Shown piece after piece: positions 19,681-29,080 of a stretch of 64,000 nt of DNA (its first letter is position 1; every line of letters starts with the position of its first letter). Source of the DNA: Flavobacterium coralii (GTDB lineage Bacteria > Bacteroidota > Bacteroidia > Flavobacteriales > Flavobacteriaceae); contig NZ_JAHDIU010000003.1 of the NCBI RefSeq assembly GCF_019891545.1, positions 124,001 through 188,000 on the forward strand. Reading direction: 5' to 3'. The notes under the pieces are model-generated. The model was not told the DNA's origin and ran no database searches. It worked only from the letters and a program-made list of their open reading frames with translations. The position numbers and the translations under genes are program-made.

Positions 19681-19718
19681 ATTACTCTATAAAATCTATA
19701 GAGTAATAGTTATATTTG
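19681..19718 (+). promoter_or_regulatory. Palindromic operator overlapping the cysH promoter
   Basis: ATTACTCTATA (19681-19691), 5-nt spacer AAATC, TATAGAGTAAT (19697-19707): a perfect 11-bp inverted repeat. The -7 box TATATTTG follows at 19711-19718, only 3 nt away, so the palindrome covers the -33 region where a bound dimer would block polymerase. The upstream gene encodes an Rrf2 regulator, the obvious candidate ligand. The lack of a T tract argues against a terminator. Confidence 0.7.
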
Positions 19719-19770
19719 GCAATCGAATAACTGCAAATCATTTTATGGTTTGCAGTATAAAGGAAACAGT

Positions 19771-20493
19771 ATGTCAGAGATAGAAAGTGACCTTGAATAT
19801 TTAAACCGCGCTGTAGAAGGCATGTCTTTAGCAGATGCCATAGCATTTGTTACTACCCACATAAAAGGGAAGAAAGTTTTTTCTACTTCATTTGGCATAG
19901 AAGACCAGCTGCTTACGCATTATGTGGCACCGCATAACAACATAAACGTATTTACACTTGATACCGGCAGGCAGTTTAATGAAACCTATGAAGTTTTCCA
20001 GAAAACGCAGCAAAAATACCCGCAGCTTGCCATAGAAACATATTACCCTCTGGAAGAGGATATAAGGGAATATACCAAAAACAGTGGCATTAATGGTTTT
20101 TATGACAGTATAGAGAAGCGTAAGTCATGTTGCTACATCAGGAAGGTAAAACCGCTACAGAGAGCTTTATCGGGCGCTTCATTATGGATTACCGGGCTGC
20201 GTGCAGAACAGTCTGCTAACAGGAATACCATGCGTTTTTTGGAGTGGGATGAAAACCATAAGCTGATTAAGTTTAACCCGCTGCTGCATTATAAGCTGGA
20301 AGAAGTTGAAGAGGAGGTTAAGCGTTTAGATATACCTGTTAACAGCCTTTATTATAAAGGCTATTTAAGCATTGGCTGTGCACCCTGTACACGTGCGCTT
20401 GCCCCCGGAGAAGACTTTCGTGCCGGGCGCTGGTGGTGGGAAGATGGCAAAAAAGAGTGTGGGCTGCATATTCATGCAGACAAAAATTTTTAA
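19771..20493 (+). CDS. cysH: Assimilatory adenylyl-sulfate (APS) reductase
   Basis: A 240-residue PAPS/APS reductase. SFGIEDQ (residues 40-46) and TLDTGRQF are the nucleotide-binding signatures. The Cys pair C120-C121 plus C203-x2-C206 form the 4Fe-4S cluster ligands that distinguish APS reductases from cluster-free PAPS reductases; the catalytic Cys230 is in KKECGLHIH. It reduces activated sulfate to sulfite for cysteine synthesis. The ATG at 19771 is preceded by AAAGGA, a visible ribosome binding site; an upstream TTG at 19750 is rejected. Confidence 0.92.
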   Translation: MSEIESDLEYLNRAVEGMSLADAIAFVTTHIKGKKVFSTSFGIEDQLLTHYVAPHNNINVFTLDTGRQFNETYEVFQKTQQKYPQLAIETYYPLEEDIREYTKNSGINGFYDSIEKRKSCCYIRKVKPLQRALSGASLWITGLRAEQSANRNTMRFLEWDENHKLIKFNPLLHYKLEEVEEEVKRLDIPVNSLYYKGYLSIGCAPCTRALAPGEDFRAGRWWWEDGKKECGLHIHADKNF

Positions 20494-20824
20494 TTGTGAG
20501 TACAAATAGTTAGTTTGTATATATTTAAAGTTGTTTGCAAACCGCCTGAAAGGGCGGTTTTTTATTGCAGGCTGTTTTTTTTAAATCTGTTTAATGCACC
20601 GAATTTTATATTGCCAATAAACTATGGTTATTAGTTTGAAAAACAGATATATTGAAAGTGACTTGTAGAGTAAGAGTTAATCCGCTTTTTATGTTGAAGT
20701 AGACGAAAGTTAAAGATAATTTAAAATAATATTAAGAAACAAATAACCTTATATTTTTGGGTTCATTATTTGTTGTGAGCAGATCTTTAACTAATTATTA
20801 CTAATTTAATTTATCCAAACTAAA
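20494..20824. other. Intergenic region with cysH terminator and a candidate promoter
   Basis: This 331-nt gap contains the cysH terminator at 20539-20564, then A/T-rich sequence without a convincing reading frame, and a -7-like TATTTTTG at 20752-20759, 65 nt before the following lipoprotein gene. I see no RNA gene in it. Confidence 0.6.
20539..20564 (+). terminator. Rho-independent terminator of cysH
   Basis: AAACCGCC (20539-20546), loop TGAAAG, GGCGGTTT (20553-20560) and a run of T after it. Located 45 nt behind the cysH stop. Confidence 0.88.
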
Positions 20825-21361
20825 ATGAAAAAAAGAATTTTATTATTCGCTGTTACACTATTCGCTATCAGTTTTACTTCTTGTAGCAATGATTCGGATC
20901 AAACCGAAAACAATCAAAACAATCAGATGGTAATGAAATCAGACTGGCCAAAAGTTAAAGAAGGTGGCGTGAAAACAGTCTGGACAATTGGCCGTAAATC
21001 GAGGAATTGTGATGGTATAGGAATATGCAGGCATGAAAAAACTTCAGGCTACATCAAATTTGAGCAGGGGACTTTAAATTTTACAATTGCAAAGTCATCA
21101 GCTGACAGGGATATTTTGGCTTATGTTTCTCCTGCACCAAATTCTAATGGTTTTTCACTTTTAATTGATGACGCCGGTATGGAAAAAGTAAAAAAATACT
21201 TTGGTTCTGAGGCGCTGGTTCTTGAAGAAGATTATCAGTTCACATTACAGGATTATGATTCTGATGTAGAAGTTAACATTGACTACCTTATCAAAGCAGG
21301 TACTTATAACTTTAGTTATGACAGTACTTATGGTTGCTATGAAATAGTATTTAATGACTAA
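20825..21361 (+). CDS. Small lipoprotein of unknown function
   Basis: A 178-residue protein with a lipoprotein signal peptide (hydrophobic core and lipobox FTSC, Cys21) followed by a Ser/Asn/Gln-rich linker (about 22-40). The mature part is mostly beta with two Cys in NCDGIGIC and a late Cys near the C-terminus. I do not recognise a family. It stands 11 nt before another small secreted protein, so the two are probably one transcript that ends at the terminator at 21898. Confidence 0.7.
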   Translation: MKKRILLFAVTLFAISFTSCSNDSDQTENNQNNQMVMKSDWPKVKEGGVKTVWTIGRKSRNCDGIGICRHEKTSGYIKFEQGTLNFTIAKSSADRDILAYVSPAPNSNGFSLLIDDAGMEKVKKYFGSEALVLEEDYQFTLQDYDSDVEVNIDYLIKAGTYNFSYDSTYGCYEIVFND

Positions 21362-21372
21362 AATTAACTGAA

Positions 21373-21870
21373 ATGAGAATTTTATCATTATTATTTCTAT
21401 GCATGGTTAGTTTAACTGTATCTGCACAGGGTAACAGCAAGCTTTATCTCGAAAAATATGGTATTTATAAAGATTCGATTAACGAGTTGTCTTTTAAGAG
21501 CGAAGAAGAATTTAAAAAATTTATAAGCGCTTTCGAGGTTGAGGAAGGATTTGAGCTGCCAAAATTTTTAATAATTGACAATACGGGTAAGTTATTAAAA
21601 CACAGACTGGATGTTCTTATCAGCCAATGCGGAAAGGGCGATGTAAATGGTTTAAAAAAGAAATATTTTAAAGATCTTCCTGATTTAAACAGATTAAATA
21701 CCTATTTAAATGAACAGCTTAAAACTCCTGAAGAAAATAACTTTATTGTAATTTTTGTATGGCATGAAGCTGCTGACAAATACAATAAGCATACCTTTGA
21801 AACTTATCATGCATGGAAAGAAGATGATAATATTTCATTTTATTTTCTTGATTTAAACATGACAAAATAA
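21373..21870 (+). CDS. Small secreted protein of unknown function
   Basis: A 165-residue protein with a cleavable signal peptide (about 1-19, ending VSAQ), no lipobox and no T9SS C-terminal domain, so a periplasmic location is likely. The segment FELPKFLIIDNTGKLLKHRLDV and the late EENNFIVIFVWHEAADKYNKHTFETY suggest an alpha/beta fold, perhaps thioredoxin-like in outline, but no redox Cys pair is present. Co-transcribed with the preceding lipoprotein; function unknown. Confidence 0.65.
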   Translation: MRILSLLFLCMVSLTVSAQGNSKLYLEKYGIYKDSINELSFKSEEEFKKFISAFEVEEGFELPKFLIIDNTGKLLKHRLDVLISQCGKGDVNGLKKKYFKDLPDLNRLNTYLNEQLKTPEENNFIVIFVWHEAADKYNKHTFETYHAWKEDDNISFYFLDLNMTK

Positions 21871-21897
21871 AGTATTTGCTCACAACGATAAAACAAT

Positions 21898-21933
21898 AAG
21901 GCAATTAGTTTAATTTGAACTAATTGCCTTTTT
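21898..21933. terminator. Bidirectional terminator between convergent genes
   Basis: AAGGCAATTAGTT (21898-21910), loop TAATTTG, AACTAATTGCCTT (21918-21930) and T run. On the minus strand the same hairpin is flanked by a T run as well and begins inside the stop codon of the MarC gene (21932-21934), so it can serve both transcripts. Confidence 0.88.
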
Positions 21934-22564
21934 ATTTGAAACTTACCGTTTGCAGGATGTTTACGATAGAGCTGCTTATATACTCTACACCAATAGCTAT
22001 AACAATAAAGCCAATAATCCTGGAAATTGCCACAATGCCCGAAGCGCCAAGTATACGCGACAGATAGTGTGCACTGCGCATAATAAGAAAAATGCTTATG
22101 GCTACAGCAAACATAGCTGAACATGCAATTGCCTGCTCTGTAATGCCTGTGTACTCCTGATATAGCGCTATAAGTAGTGATATAGAACCAGGTCCCGCCA
22201 GCATTGGTATGGCAAGTGGTGTAAGTGCTATATCGTTTCTTTTTTGGGCATCATTCTCAACTTCTTTGTTAATACCCCTTGTTTTACTGAATTTACCTGT
22301 TAGAAGTGAAAATCCGCTGTTAACAATGATGAAACCGCCCGCAATGCGAAGCGCGTTAATGCTTATCCCAAAAAAATTAAGCACATACTGCCCTACAAAA
22401 AAGGATATTAGCAAAATGAGAAAAACATTAATAGCCGCCCATAACGATATGCGTGAGCGTTCGGTTTTGGTGTCGTCCTGAGTAAGACCCACAAATATTG
22501 GCACGGCACCTAAGGGGTTAATTACAGAAAAAAGTGCGGCAAAAATGTATATGAATAGCTCCAT
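21932..22564 (-). CDS. MarC/UPF0056-family inner-membrane protein
   Basis: A 210-residue protein with six hydrophobic segments. The N-terminal FAALFSVINPLGAVPIFVGLT and the repeated second-half motif ALTPLAIPMLAGPGSISLLI are the MarC signatures. E. coli MarC was once linked to multiple antibiotic resistance but this was not upheld, and members have unknown transport roles. It is convergent with the preceding small secreted proteins. A -7-like box (TATATTTG on the minus strand, 22590-22583) lies 19 nt before the start. Confidence 0.88.
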   Translation of the reverse strand: MELFIYIFAALFSVINPLGAVPIFVGLTQDDTKTERSRISLWAAINVFLILLISFFVGQYVLNFFGISINALRIAGGFIIVNSGFSLLTGKFSKTRGINKEVENDAQKRNDIALTPLAIPMLAGPGSISLLIALYQEYTGITEQAIACSAMFAVAISIFLIMRSAHYLSRILGASGIVAISRIIGFIVIAIGVEYISSSIVNILQTVSFK

Positions 22565-22619
22565 GTGGTTAGGTTAGTATCACAAATATATTATTAAATA
22601 CCTTAAAACCCTACTACAA

Positions 22620-24986
22620 TCAGTTAAGTGAAAGGGTTTTTACCTGAGATATAATCCTGCCATCCGGACCAATGCCTTCTATTAATACCTTTACAGAACC
22701 CTGCTGGCTGTACGGCATCGATATTTTAAAATGCCCTTTTTCATCGGTTGCTATTATTGGCTCCCAACCTATAATCCCAAAGTTCTCAAAACCTTTAGTG
22801 GCGGTAGAGAGATACTGGCTGTTCTTAAAAGTATCTATAATACTGAACCCTTCTGCAACCATAAACGAAGTAGGCGATTTTGTTTTCGCTTTTGAGCTGA
22901 TATTCTTCTTCATGTATATTTTTATGATACCTTCCCGATTATCCACACTGGGTACAGTAGCATGCTGGTTTACATAAAACTCATCAACATCAGATGTCTG
23001 CATCATAAACAATATATCATAGTCCATCACAATAATATTGTCTATATATATCATCGGAGTGGTTTTTTGCCCGTTAATGGTCCTGACGCTCCTGCCTGTT
23101 ATGCTTACCGAGCCTCCCTTTATAGTAACATCAAAGCCATGATAACGTATCAGGTCGGTTATATAAAAGAAACTCCTGCTATCAGTTTCGGTTATTTTAT
23201 ACGGCCTGAGCTGCGAGTTACCAAAGGCGGTTTTATACTTAAGCCGTGTTGGGTCGGCCTCTATTTTAACCTCTTCCAGCATGGTAGCGTTAGTGGGTGC
23301 GAGATAGTCGGGTAATTCAGGAAACTGATCGGCAGTAGCTGTATTGGTGTCAGGACAAAAAGAGGCTGACGGCTTGTATGATTTATTATATGTCCTCTTA
23401 TTATTAAATACCTGCGGATACAATTTCACCTCTTTCTTTTCATCTCCCTTAAGCAATATAAAGTCCAATTTTGTAGAGTCTGCAAGGATAAGGTGGTCTA
23501 AATAAAACTCGTTATTGTTGTCTATTTCAACAATTTCATCCAGTTGTCCTGAAAGTGATGAAACACGCAATTTATATTTTCCCGATCCGGGTATGTTCTG
23601 GTTGATTTTGCCTTTAAGCGCAAGCCCGATATCAAAAGTATAACTACTGGAAGGTGGGCTATTCTTGATATTTTCCCATTTATATTTACTGCCCTTGCCC
23701 ATTAAAAACAAGTCAAGCTCATATTGGTTACGACGGTTAGCATCACTTAAATAATTTCTTGCGGCAATACCCTGGCTGCTGTCGAGGTAGGGTGCAAGCA
23801 AGAGTGAATTATAAATGTCACTTTCTTCGTTTACAGTTAGCGTATTAGAAGGGAGCATAGATATACTCAGGTTCATATTAGGAGCATATACATTTCCGGA
23901 TAGCTCTATATTGCCTTGGGCATCTTTTGTATAAGAGAGGTTTATGTTATTACTGTTTTCTTGAGGGTAAATATAAAAAACCCTGTTTGCCAGTTCATTC
24001 AGGTTACCATCTAACAGGCGGACAGTGTTAAGCCCCTCAAACAAGTCTGTATTGCTTATAACCAGTACTTCCTCATTTTTTCCAGCTTCGAATTTTACAT
24101 CAAAAATCACGGATTTTTCATCCTTGTGTGCGAGGAGGAATAAAGCATTGTTGCTTTTTTCTGCCTTAGCTGTCCTTACTTTTACAATAGTTTTTCCGGG
24201 CATGGCAAAGCTGTTAACTTCTATTGCTGCTCCCGTTAACTGCGGATAAGGCAGCGGCTGCTTATGTTCTGTTCCGTTAACATTTACAGAAACAGTATTT
24301 ACCTTTCCAGACTCGGGTACGTAATCAAATTTGCCAAAACCTTTATCATTAATAGCAACCGTTTTCAGTATTCTGCCCTGAGAATCTATAAGGTGTGCTT
24401 CGTTAAGTATTGTAACCGGCCTGTTATTGCAGTCGGTAATGCTTAAAGCTATATTGTTGTTTATGCCCGCTATAAGCTTTCCGCCTTCCGGGTGCAAGTC
24501 AATATTTATTTTAGAATAATTCGGCGCGTTAAGTAAAGCGGGTGCGTTTTTATTTATAACCCTTATTTCTTTTACAAAAGACTCATCCTCGCTAAAATTA
24601 TTCATCCAGTTTGTGTAAAACTGTACATAGTACCTGCCTGTTGGCAAATTAGTGTCAAGGTTAAAACTGCCGCTGAAAGTTCCCATATTGCCATACAATA
24701 GCTGGCTGTCCAAAACCTTCCCGGAATCATCTATAAGGCTGGCAAATATATTTACACACGAATAAAATGGCTTACCGGTTTTGCGGTGGTAAACATAACC
24801 TTTAAACCAGACTTTCTCATCCGCAAGGAAAACATCTTTATCAAAATGGGCATGGATATTTTCTCTTTCTAAAAAGAAGTAATCATTTAAAACTTTACTG
24901 ATTTGTTCTTTTTTGGCTTCCTGTGCAAAGGTTAAAAATGACATGAAGCAGCAAATGAAAGTTAAGATAAAAACTGTCTTTTTCAT
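22620..24986 (-). CDS. Large surface protein with MG2-like and TonB-plug-like domains
   Basis: A 788-residue exported protein (signal peptide 1-21, ending TFAQ). The N-terminal third has a macroglobulin MG2-like stretch (IHAHFDKDVFLADEKVWFKG; GSFNLDTNLPTGRYYVQFYT). The C-terminal third resembles a TonB-receptor plug (ITDLIRYHGFDVTIKGG; MIYIDNIIVMDYDILFMM) but no beta-barrel follows, and the protein ends in a carboxypeptidase-regulatory-like beta region. This family is common and uncharacterised in Bacteroidota. It has no T9SS sorting domain. It appears to be monocistronic. Function unknown; a role at the outer membrane is inference. Confidence 0.7.
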   Translation of the reverse strand: MKKTVFILTFICCFMSFLTFAQEAKKEQISKVLNDYFFLERENIHAHFDKDVFLADEKVWFKGYVYHRKTGKPFYSCVNIFASLIDDSGKVLDSQLLYGNMGTFSGSFNLDTNLPTGRYYVQFYTNWMNNFSEDESFVKEIRVINKNAPALLNAPNYSKINIDLHPEGGKLIAGINNNIALSITDCNNRPVTILNEAHLIDSQGRILKTVAINDKGFGKFDYVPESGKVNTVSVNVNGTEHKQPLPYPQLTGAAIEVNSFAMPGKTIVKVRTAKAEKSNNALFLLAHKDEKSVIFDVKFEAGKNEEVLVISNTDLFEGLNTVRLLDGNLNELANRVFYIYPQENSNNINLSYTKDAQGNIELSGNVYAPNMNLSISMLPSNTLTVNEESDIYNSLLLAPYLDSSQGIAARNYLSDANRRNQYELDLFLMGKGSKYKWENIKNSPPSSSYTFDIGLALKGKINQNIPGSGKYKLRVSSLSGQLDEIVEIDNNNEFYLDHLILADSTKLDFILLKGDEKKEVKLYPQVFNNKRTYNKSYKPSASFCPDTNTATADQFPELPDYLAPTNATMLEEVKIEADPTRLKYKTAFGNSQLRPYKITETDSRSFFYITDLIRYHGFDVTIKGGSVSITGRSVRTINGQKTTPMIYIDNIIVMDYDILFMMQTSDVDEFYVNQHATVPSVDNREGIIKIYMKKNISSKAKTKSPTSFMVAEGFSIIDTFKNSQYLSTATKGFENFGIIGWEPIIATDEKGHFKISMPYSQQGSVKVLIEGIGPDGRIISQVKTLSLN

Positions 24987-25062
24987 TATGTGTAATTTGT
25001 GTTGGAAATGTTTTTGCTAAAATAACGATGTTATTATTATAATAGCGTAATTCATAAATGTT

Positions 25063-25097
25063 AAAAAATAAAGGGGATGTATTTTACATCCCCTTTA
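25063..25097 (-). terminator. Rho-independent terminator of groES-groEL
   Basis: On the minus strand, a 13-bp stem (TAAAGGGGATGTA with TACATCCCCTTTA, plus-strand positions 25069-25081 and 25085-25097) with a 3-nt loop, followed by a T run given by the A tract 25063-25068. It is 28 nt beyond the groEL stop. Confidence 0.92.
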
Positions 25098-25124
25098 TTA
25101 TACTATATGCAGTTTGATGCAAAA

Positions 25125-26783
<1,659 letters not shown>

Positions 26784-26794
26784 TTAAACTGTTT

Positions 26795-27070
26795 TTAAAG
26801 TACTGCGAAAATCTCGTCTTCTTTCATTATAAGGTAATCTTTACCTTCAAATTTAAGCTCTGTACCTGCATATTTTCCATAAAGAACAGTGTCGCCCACC
26901 TTAACGGTCATTTCATAGTCTTTACTACCGTTGCCTACGGCTACAACAACACCTTTCTGCGGTTTTTCTTTTGCAGTGTCAGGGATAATGATTCCGGAAG
27001 CAGTTTGTGTTTCTGCAGCAACCGGTTCAACCAGAACACGGTTTGAAAGCGGTTTAATGTTTAAAGCCAT
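26795..27070 (-). CDS. groS: Co-chaperonin GroES
   Basis: A 91-residue GroES: IKPLSNRVLVEPVAAETQTA, mobile loop SGIIIPDTAKEKPQKG, and the C-terminal VLYGKYAGTELKFEGKDYLIM. It caps the GroEL cavity. It is first in the groES-groEL operon. Upstream (27071-27155) I see only a weak -7-like TAATTTCTG on the minus strand, not a clean promoter. Confidence 0.98.
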   Translation of the reverse strand: MALNIKPLSNRVLVEPVAAETQTASGIIIPDTAKEKPQKGVVVAVGNGSKDYEMTVKVGDTVLYGKYAGTELKFEGKDYLIMKEDEIFAVL

Positions 27071-27155
27071 ATAATTTAAATTTTGTTTGTTATTAAAGTT
27101 TGACGCTTTCTGTTTTTTCAGAAATTATGCCAATTGAGAAAACTGACATATAATG

Positions 27156-27188
27156 CAAAAAAAAATGCCAGCATGTCAGTGCCGGCAT
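27156..27188 (-). terminator. Rho-independent terminator of the miaB-secG operon
   Basis: On the minus strand ATGCCGGCA (27188-27180), a short loop and TGCTGGCAT (27173-27165) form a 9-bp stem with one wobble pair, followed by a run of T from the A tract at 27157-27165. It lies 24 nt beyond the secG stop. Confidence 0.88.
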
Positions 27189-27212
27189 ATATATATTTTG
27201 ATATAATATTTT

Positions 27213-27581
27213 TTATTGCTGAGGTGCAGCCTCTTGCGCCGGTGTAGTAGCCGGAGCCGGTGTAGCAGCGCCTTCACCCTGTGCAGGAGTGGCAGGAGTT
27301 GTTGCAGCAGGTGCAACAACAGACTCATCTATATATTTACTGTCTCCGCCGTAGCTGTTAGAAAAGCTAAGTGTTGACAAAATGATAAGCACTACAAGTG
27401 CAGTAGCCAGGAACCATGTGCCTTTATCAAGGAAGTCAGACGTTTTTTGAACACCACCTACTATCTGAGAACCGCCAAATGATGAAGAAAGACCGCCACC
27501 TTTCGGGTTTTGTACCATTATGAATATTATCAGTAAAAGGCAAACAAATGCTATCAGCGCTAAAAATATTGAAAATCCCAT
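27213..27581 (-). CDS. secG: Protein translocase subunit SecG
   Basis: A 122-residue SecG: two membrane helices (about 3-22 and 53-74) with the conserved cytoplasmic loop QNPKGGGLSSSFGGSQIVGG. After residue ~88 there is an Ala/Pro/Thr-rich low-complexity tail, usual in Bacteroidota SecG. It assists SecYE during preprotein translocation. Its start is 2 nt after the stop of the TPR gene, so it is the last gene of the miaB operon. Confidence 0.94.
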   Translation of the reverse strand: MGFSIFLALIAFVCLLLIIFIMVQNPKGGGLSSSFGGSQIVGGVQKTSDFLDKGTWFLATALVVLIILSTLSFSNSYGGDSKYIDESVVAPAATTPATPAQGEGAATPAPATTPAQEAAPQQ

Positions 27582-27583
27582 TT

Positions 27584-28510
27584 CTATACTAAATTATTAT
27601 TTTGTTGTAAACTACGTATTTCTGTAATTCGGTCTGCAAAGAAAACACTTTTTTCCGGATATTTCAAAATTAAAATTTCATAAGCCTGTATGGCTTTTGC
27701 ATATTTTTTTTGTTCCAGGTAAACTTTTGCAAGTGTTTCTGTCATAAGGCTGCTGTTATCTGCGGTTTCATTAAGCGTAGCAGGTGCAACCGATATTGTT
27801 TTTGAGGGAATAATTTTCGGATTCGACTCTATAAAACGGTCTATCAGGTCAAGTTTTTTAATAAGCCCGCTTTCATCTTCCTGCTTTTCAGGCTCAGGTG
27901 TGCTTTCTTCTCGCTTAACAGGCGTTATTTTAGAAAGCTGCAGCCATTCGCTGAACGAATGTGTTTCTTCTTTGCTGAAAGGTAGTGGCCTGCCTATTTC
28001 GAGTTTTTGTTCTGTCTCTGTTAGTGGGCTTTCACTGGCGGTTTCGGCTGTAGTACCTGCTTTTTCAGGCTGTGTAGCTTCCGATTCTCTAATGGTAAGC
28101 TTTATAGACTCTTCCAACTTGTTTACAGGTTCGGCAGGTTTTTGCTCTTCAGCTTTAATTTCTTCGATATGATTAACAGCTATTTCTTCCACAGCTTTTT
28201 CTGCCGCTTCAAAAGAATTTTTCTCTATACTCTGAAACTGTTCTGAAGTAATAAAATCAAACAGCACCGACCTGTCAGTGGTGTAGGCTGCCGTTTTTTT
28301 AAGCTCGGTATTGTACCGGAAGCTGTCATTATTATATAAACCCTTTAAATAAATAGCACGCGCACTTTGCAGGAAAGGAAACTCGGCAAGTATCTTTTCC
28401 AGTTCAACAGTCTGCTTCTCGTTTAAAGAGGAAGGCCTGTTAAGCAGCGCTATGTATTCTTTAGTGTTCAAGTTTTTGTCTGATGTTGGGTGTCCTATGT
28501 CCGAAGTCAA
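27584..28510 (-). CDS. TPR-containing protein of unknown function
   Basis: Up to 308 residues. The N-terminal part (KEYIALLNRPSSLNEKQTVELEKILAEFPFL) is a conserved alpha-helical region; the middle (about 130-240) is acidic, Glu/Pro-rich and probably disordered; the C-terminus has a tetratricopeptide repeat (LAKVYLEQKKYAKAIQAYEI). No signal peptide. The longest frame starts with TTG at 28510 inside a hairpin-forming repeat and encodes an odd TSDIGHPTSD peptide; a TTG at 28471 (just before Asn-Thr-Lys-Glu-Tyr) is a better family-like start. Located between the lptE-like gene and secG; function unknown. Confidence 0.7.
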   Translation of the reverse strand: MTSDIGHPTSDKNLNTKEYIALLNRPSSLNEKQTVELEKILAEFPFLQSARAIYLKGLYNNDSFRYNTELKKTAAYTTDRSVLFDFITSEQFQSIEKNSFEAAEKAVEEIAVNHIEEIKAEEQKPAEPVNKLEESIKLTIRESEATQPEKAGTTAETASESPLTETEQKLEIGRPLPFSKEETHSFSEWLQLSKITPVKREESTPEPEKQEDESGLIKKLDLIDRFIESNPKIIPSKTISVAPATLNETADNSSLMTETLAKVYLEQKKYAKAIQAYEILILKYPEKSVFFADRITEIRSLQQNNNLV

Positions 28511-28561
28511 AGGACACTTAATAGTTTAGATATGATATATCGGACTTCCTGCATCCGATAT
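28490..28561. repeat. Two hairpin-forming repeats at the 5' end of the TPR gene
   Basis: GTGTCCT (28490-28496) pairs with AGGACAC (28511-28517), and ATATCGGA (about 28537-28544) pairs with TCCGATAT (28554-28561). Both hairpins contain related GTCCGA/CGGACTT words, as in the dispersed GGACATCCGAC-type repeats seen in flavobacterial intergenic DNA. They lie between the lptE-like stop (28570) and the probable TPR start. Confidence 0.55.
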
Positions 28562-28569
28562 GTGACAGT

Positions 28570-29073
28570 TTACCATTTCGCCAGCGATTCATTAAAAATA
28601 TCCTGTGTTATCCTTTCAAATATTTCATCAAGGGCGGTAGTAAGAATCCGTCCGTTTAACAATTCGTCGGCGGGATAATCATAAAAGAAACTGAAAGGTT
28701 TCTCAAAATTATCATCTTCTTTTTTCCTGTTGGTAAACCTCACGTTTACAGTTACCGTAAGCCTGTTCTGTGCTGCGCGCTGGTCGGCTGTTGCCGTCAT
28801 AGGTGTAATGCGGAACTGTGTTATCTCTCCTTCATACACAAGGTCGCCGCCACTATTAGTAAGGCTCAGGTTAGTCTGGTTCTGTATAAGGTCTTGTAAC
28901 GCCCTTGTAAAGGTTAGTTCCACGCCCGGCTCTACGATATCAGCGTTGTTCTGAAAGTAATTCACCTGAAATGTCTCAGCGTCAATTTTTCCGGTTCCCG
29001 TAAAGTTATATATGCCGCAACCGTTAAGCATTACAGCTACAACTGCAAGCAATAAAAATTTTATATTTTTCAT
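28570..29073 (-). CDS. lptE: LptE-like LPS-assembly lipoprotein
   Basis: A 167-residue lipoprotein from the ATG at 29073 (signal peptide ending in the lipobox LNGCG, mature N-terminus GIYNFTGTGKID). The segment ALQDLIQNQTNLSLTNSGGDLVYEGEI and the alternating strands afterwards match the LptE family, which plugs LptD and delivers LPS to the outer leaflet. A longer start at 29091 (MTFKTG) would overlap the upstream gene by 11 nt and spoil the signal peptide; it is rejected. Co-transcribed with the activator upstream. Confidence 0.8.
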   Translation of the reverse strand: MKNIKFLLLAVVAVMLNGCGIYNFTGTGKIDAETFQVNYFQNNADIVEPGVELTFTRALQDLIQNQTNLSLTNSGGDLVYEGEITQFRITPMTATADQRAAQNRLTVTVNVRFTNRKKEDDNFEKPFSFFYDYPADELLNGRILTTALDEIFERITQDIFNESLAKW

Positions 29074-29080
29074 TCCTGTT

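Noticed and set aside
27071-27212. CIRCE (HrcA) operator before groES
   Set aside because: I looked for TTAGCACTC-N9-GAGTGCTAA and found nothing similar.
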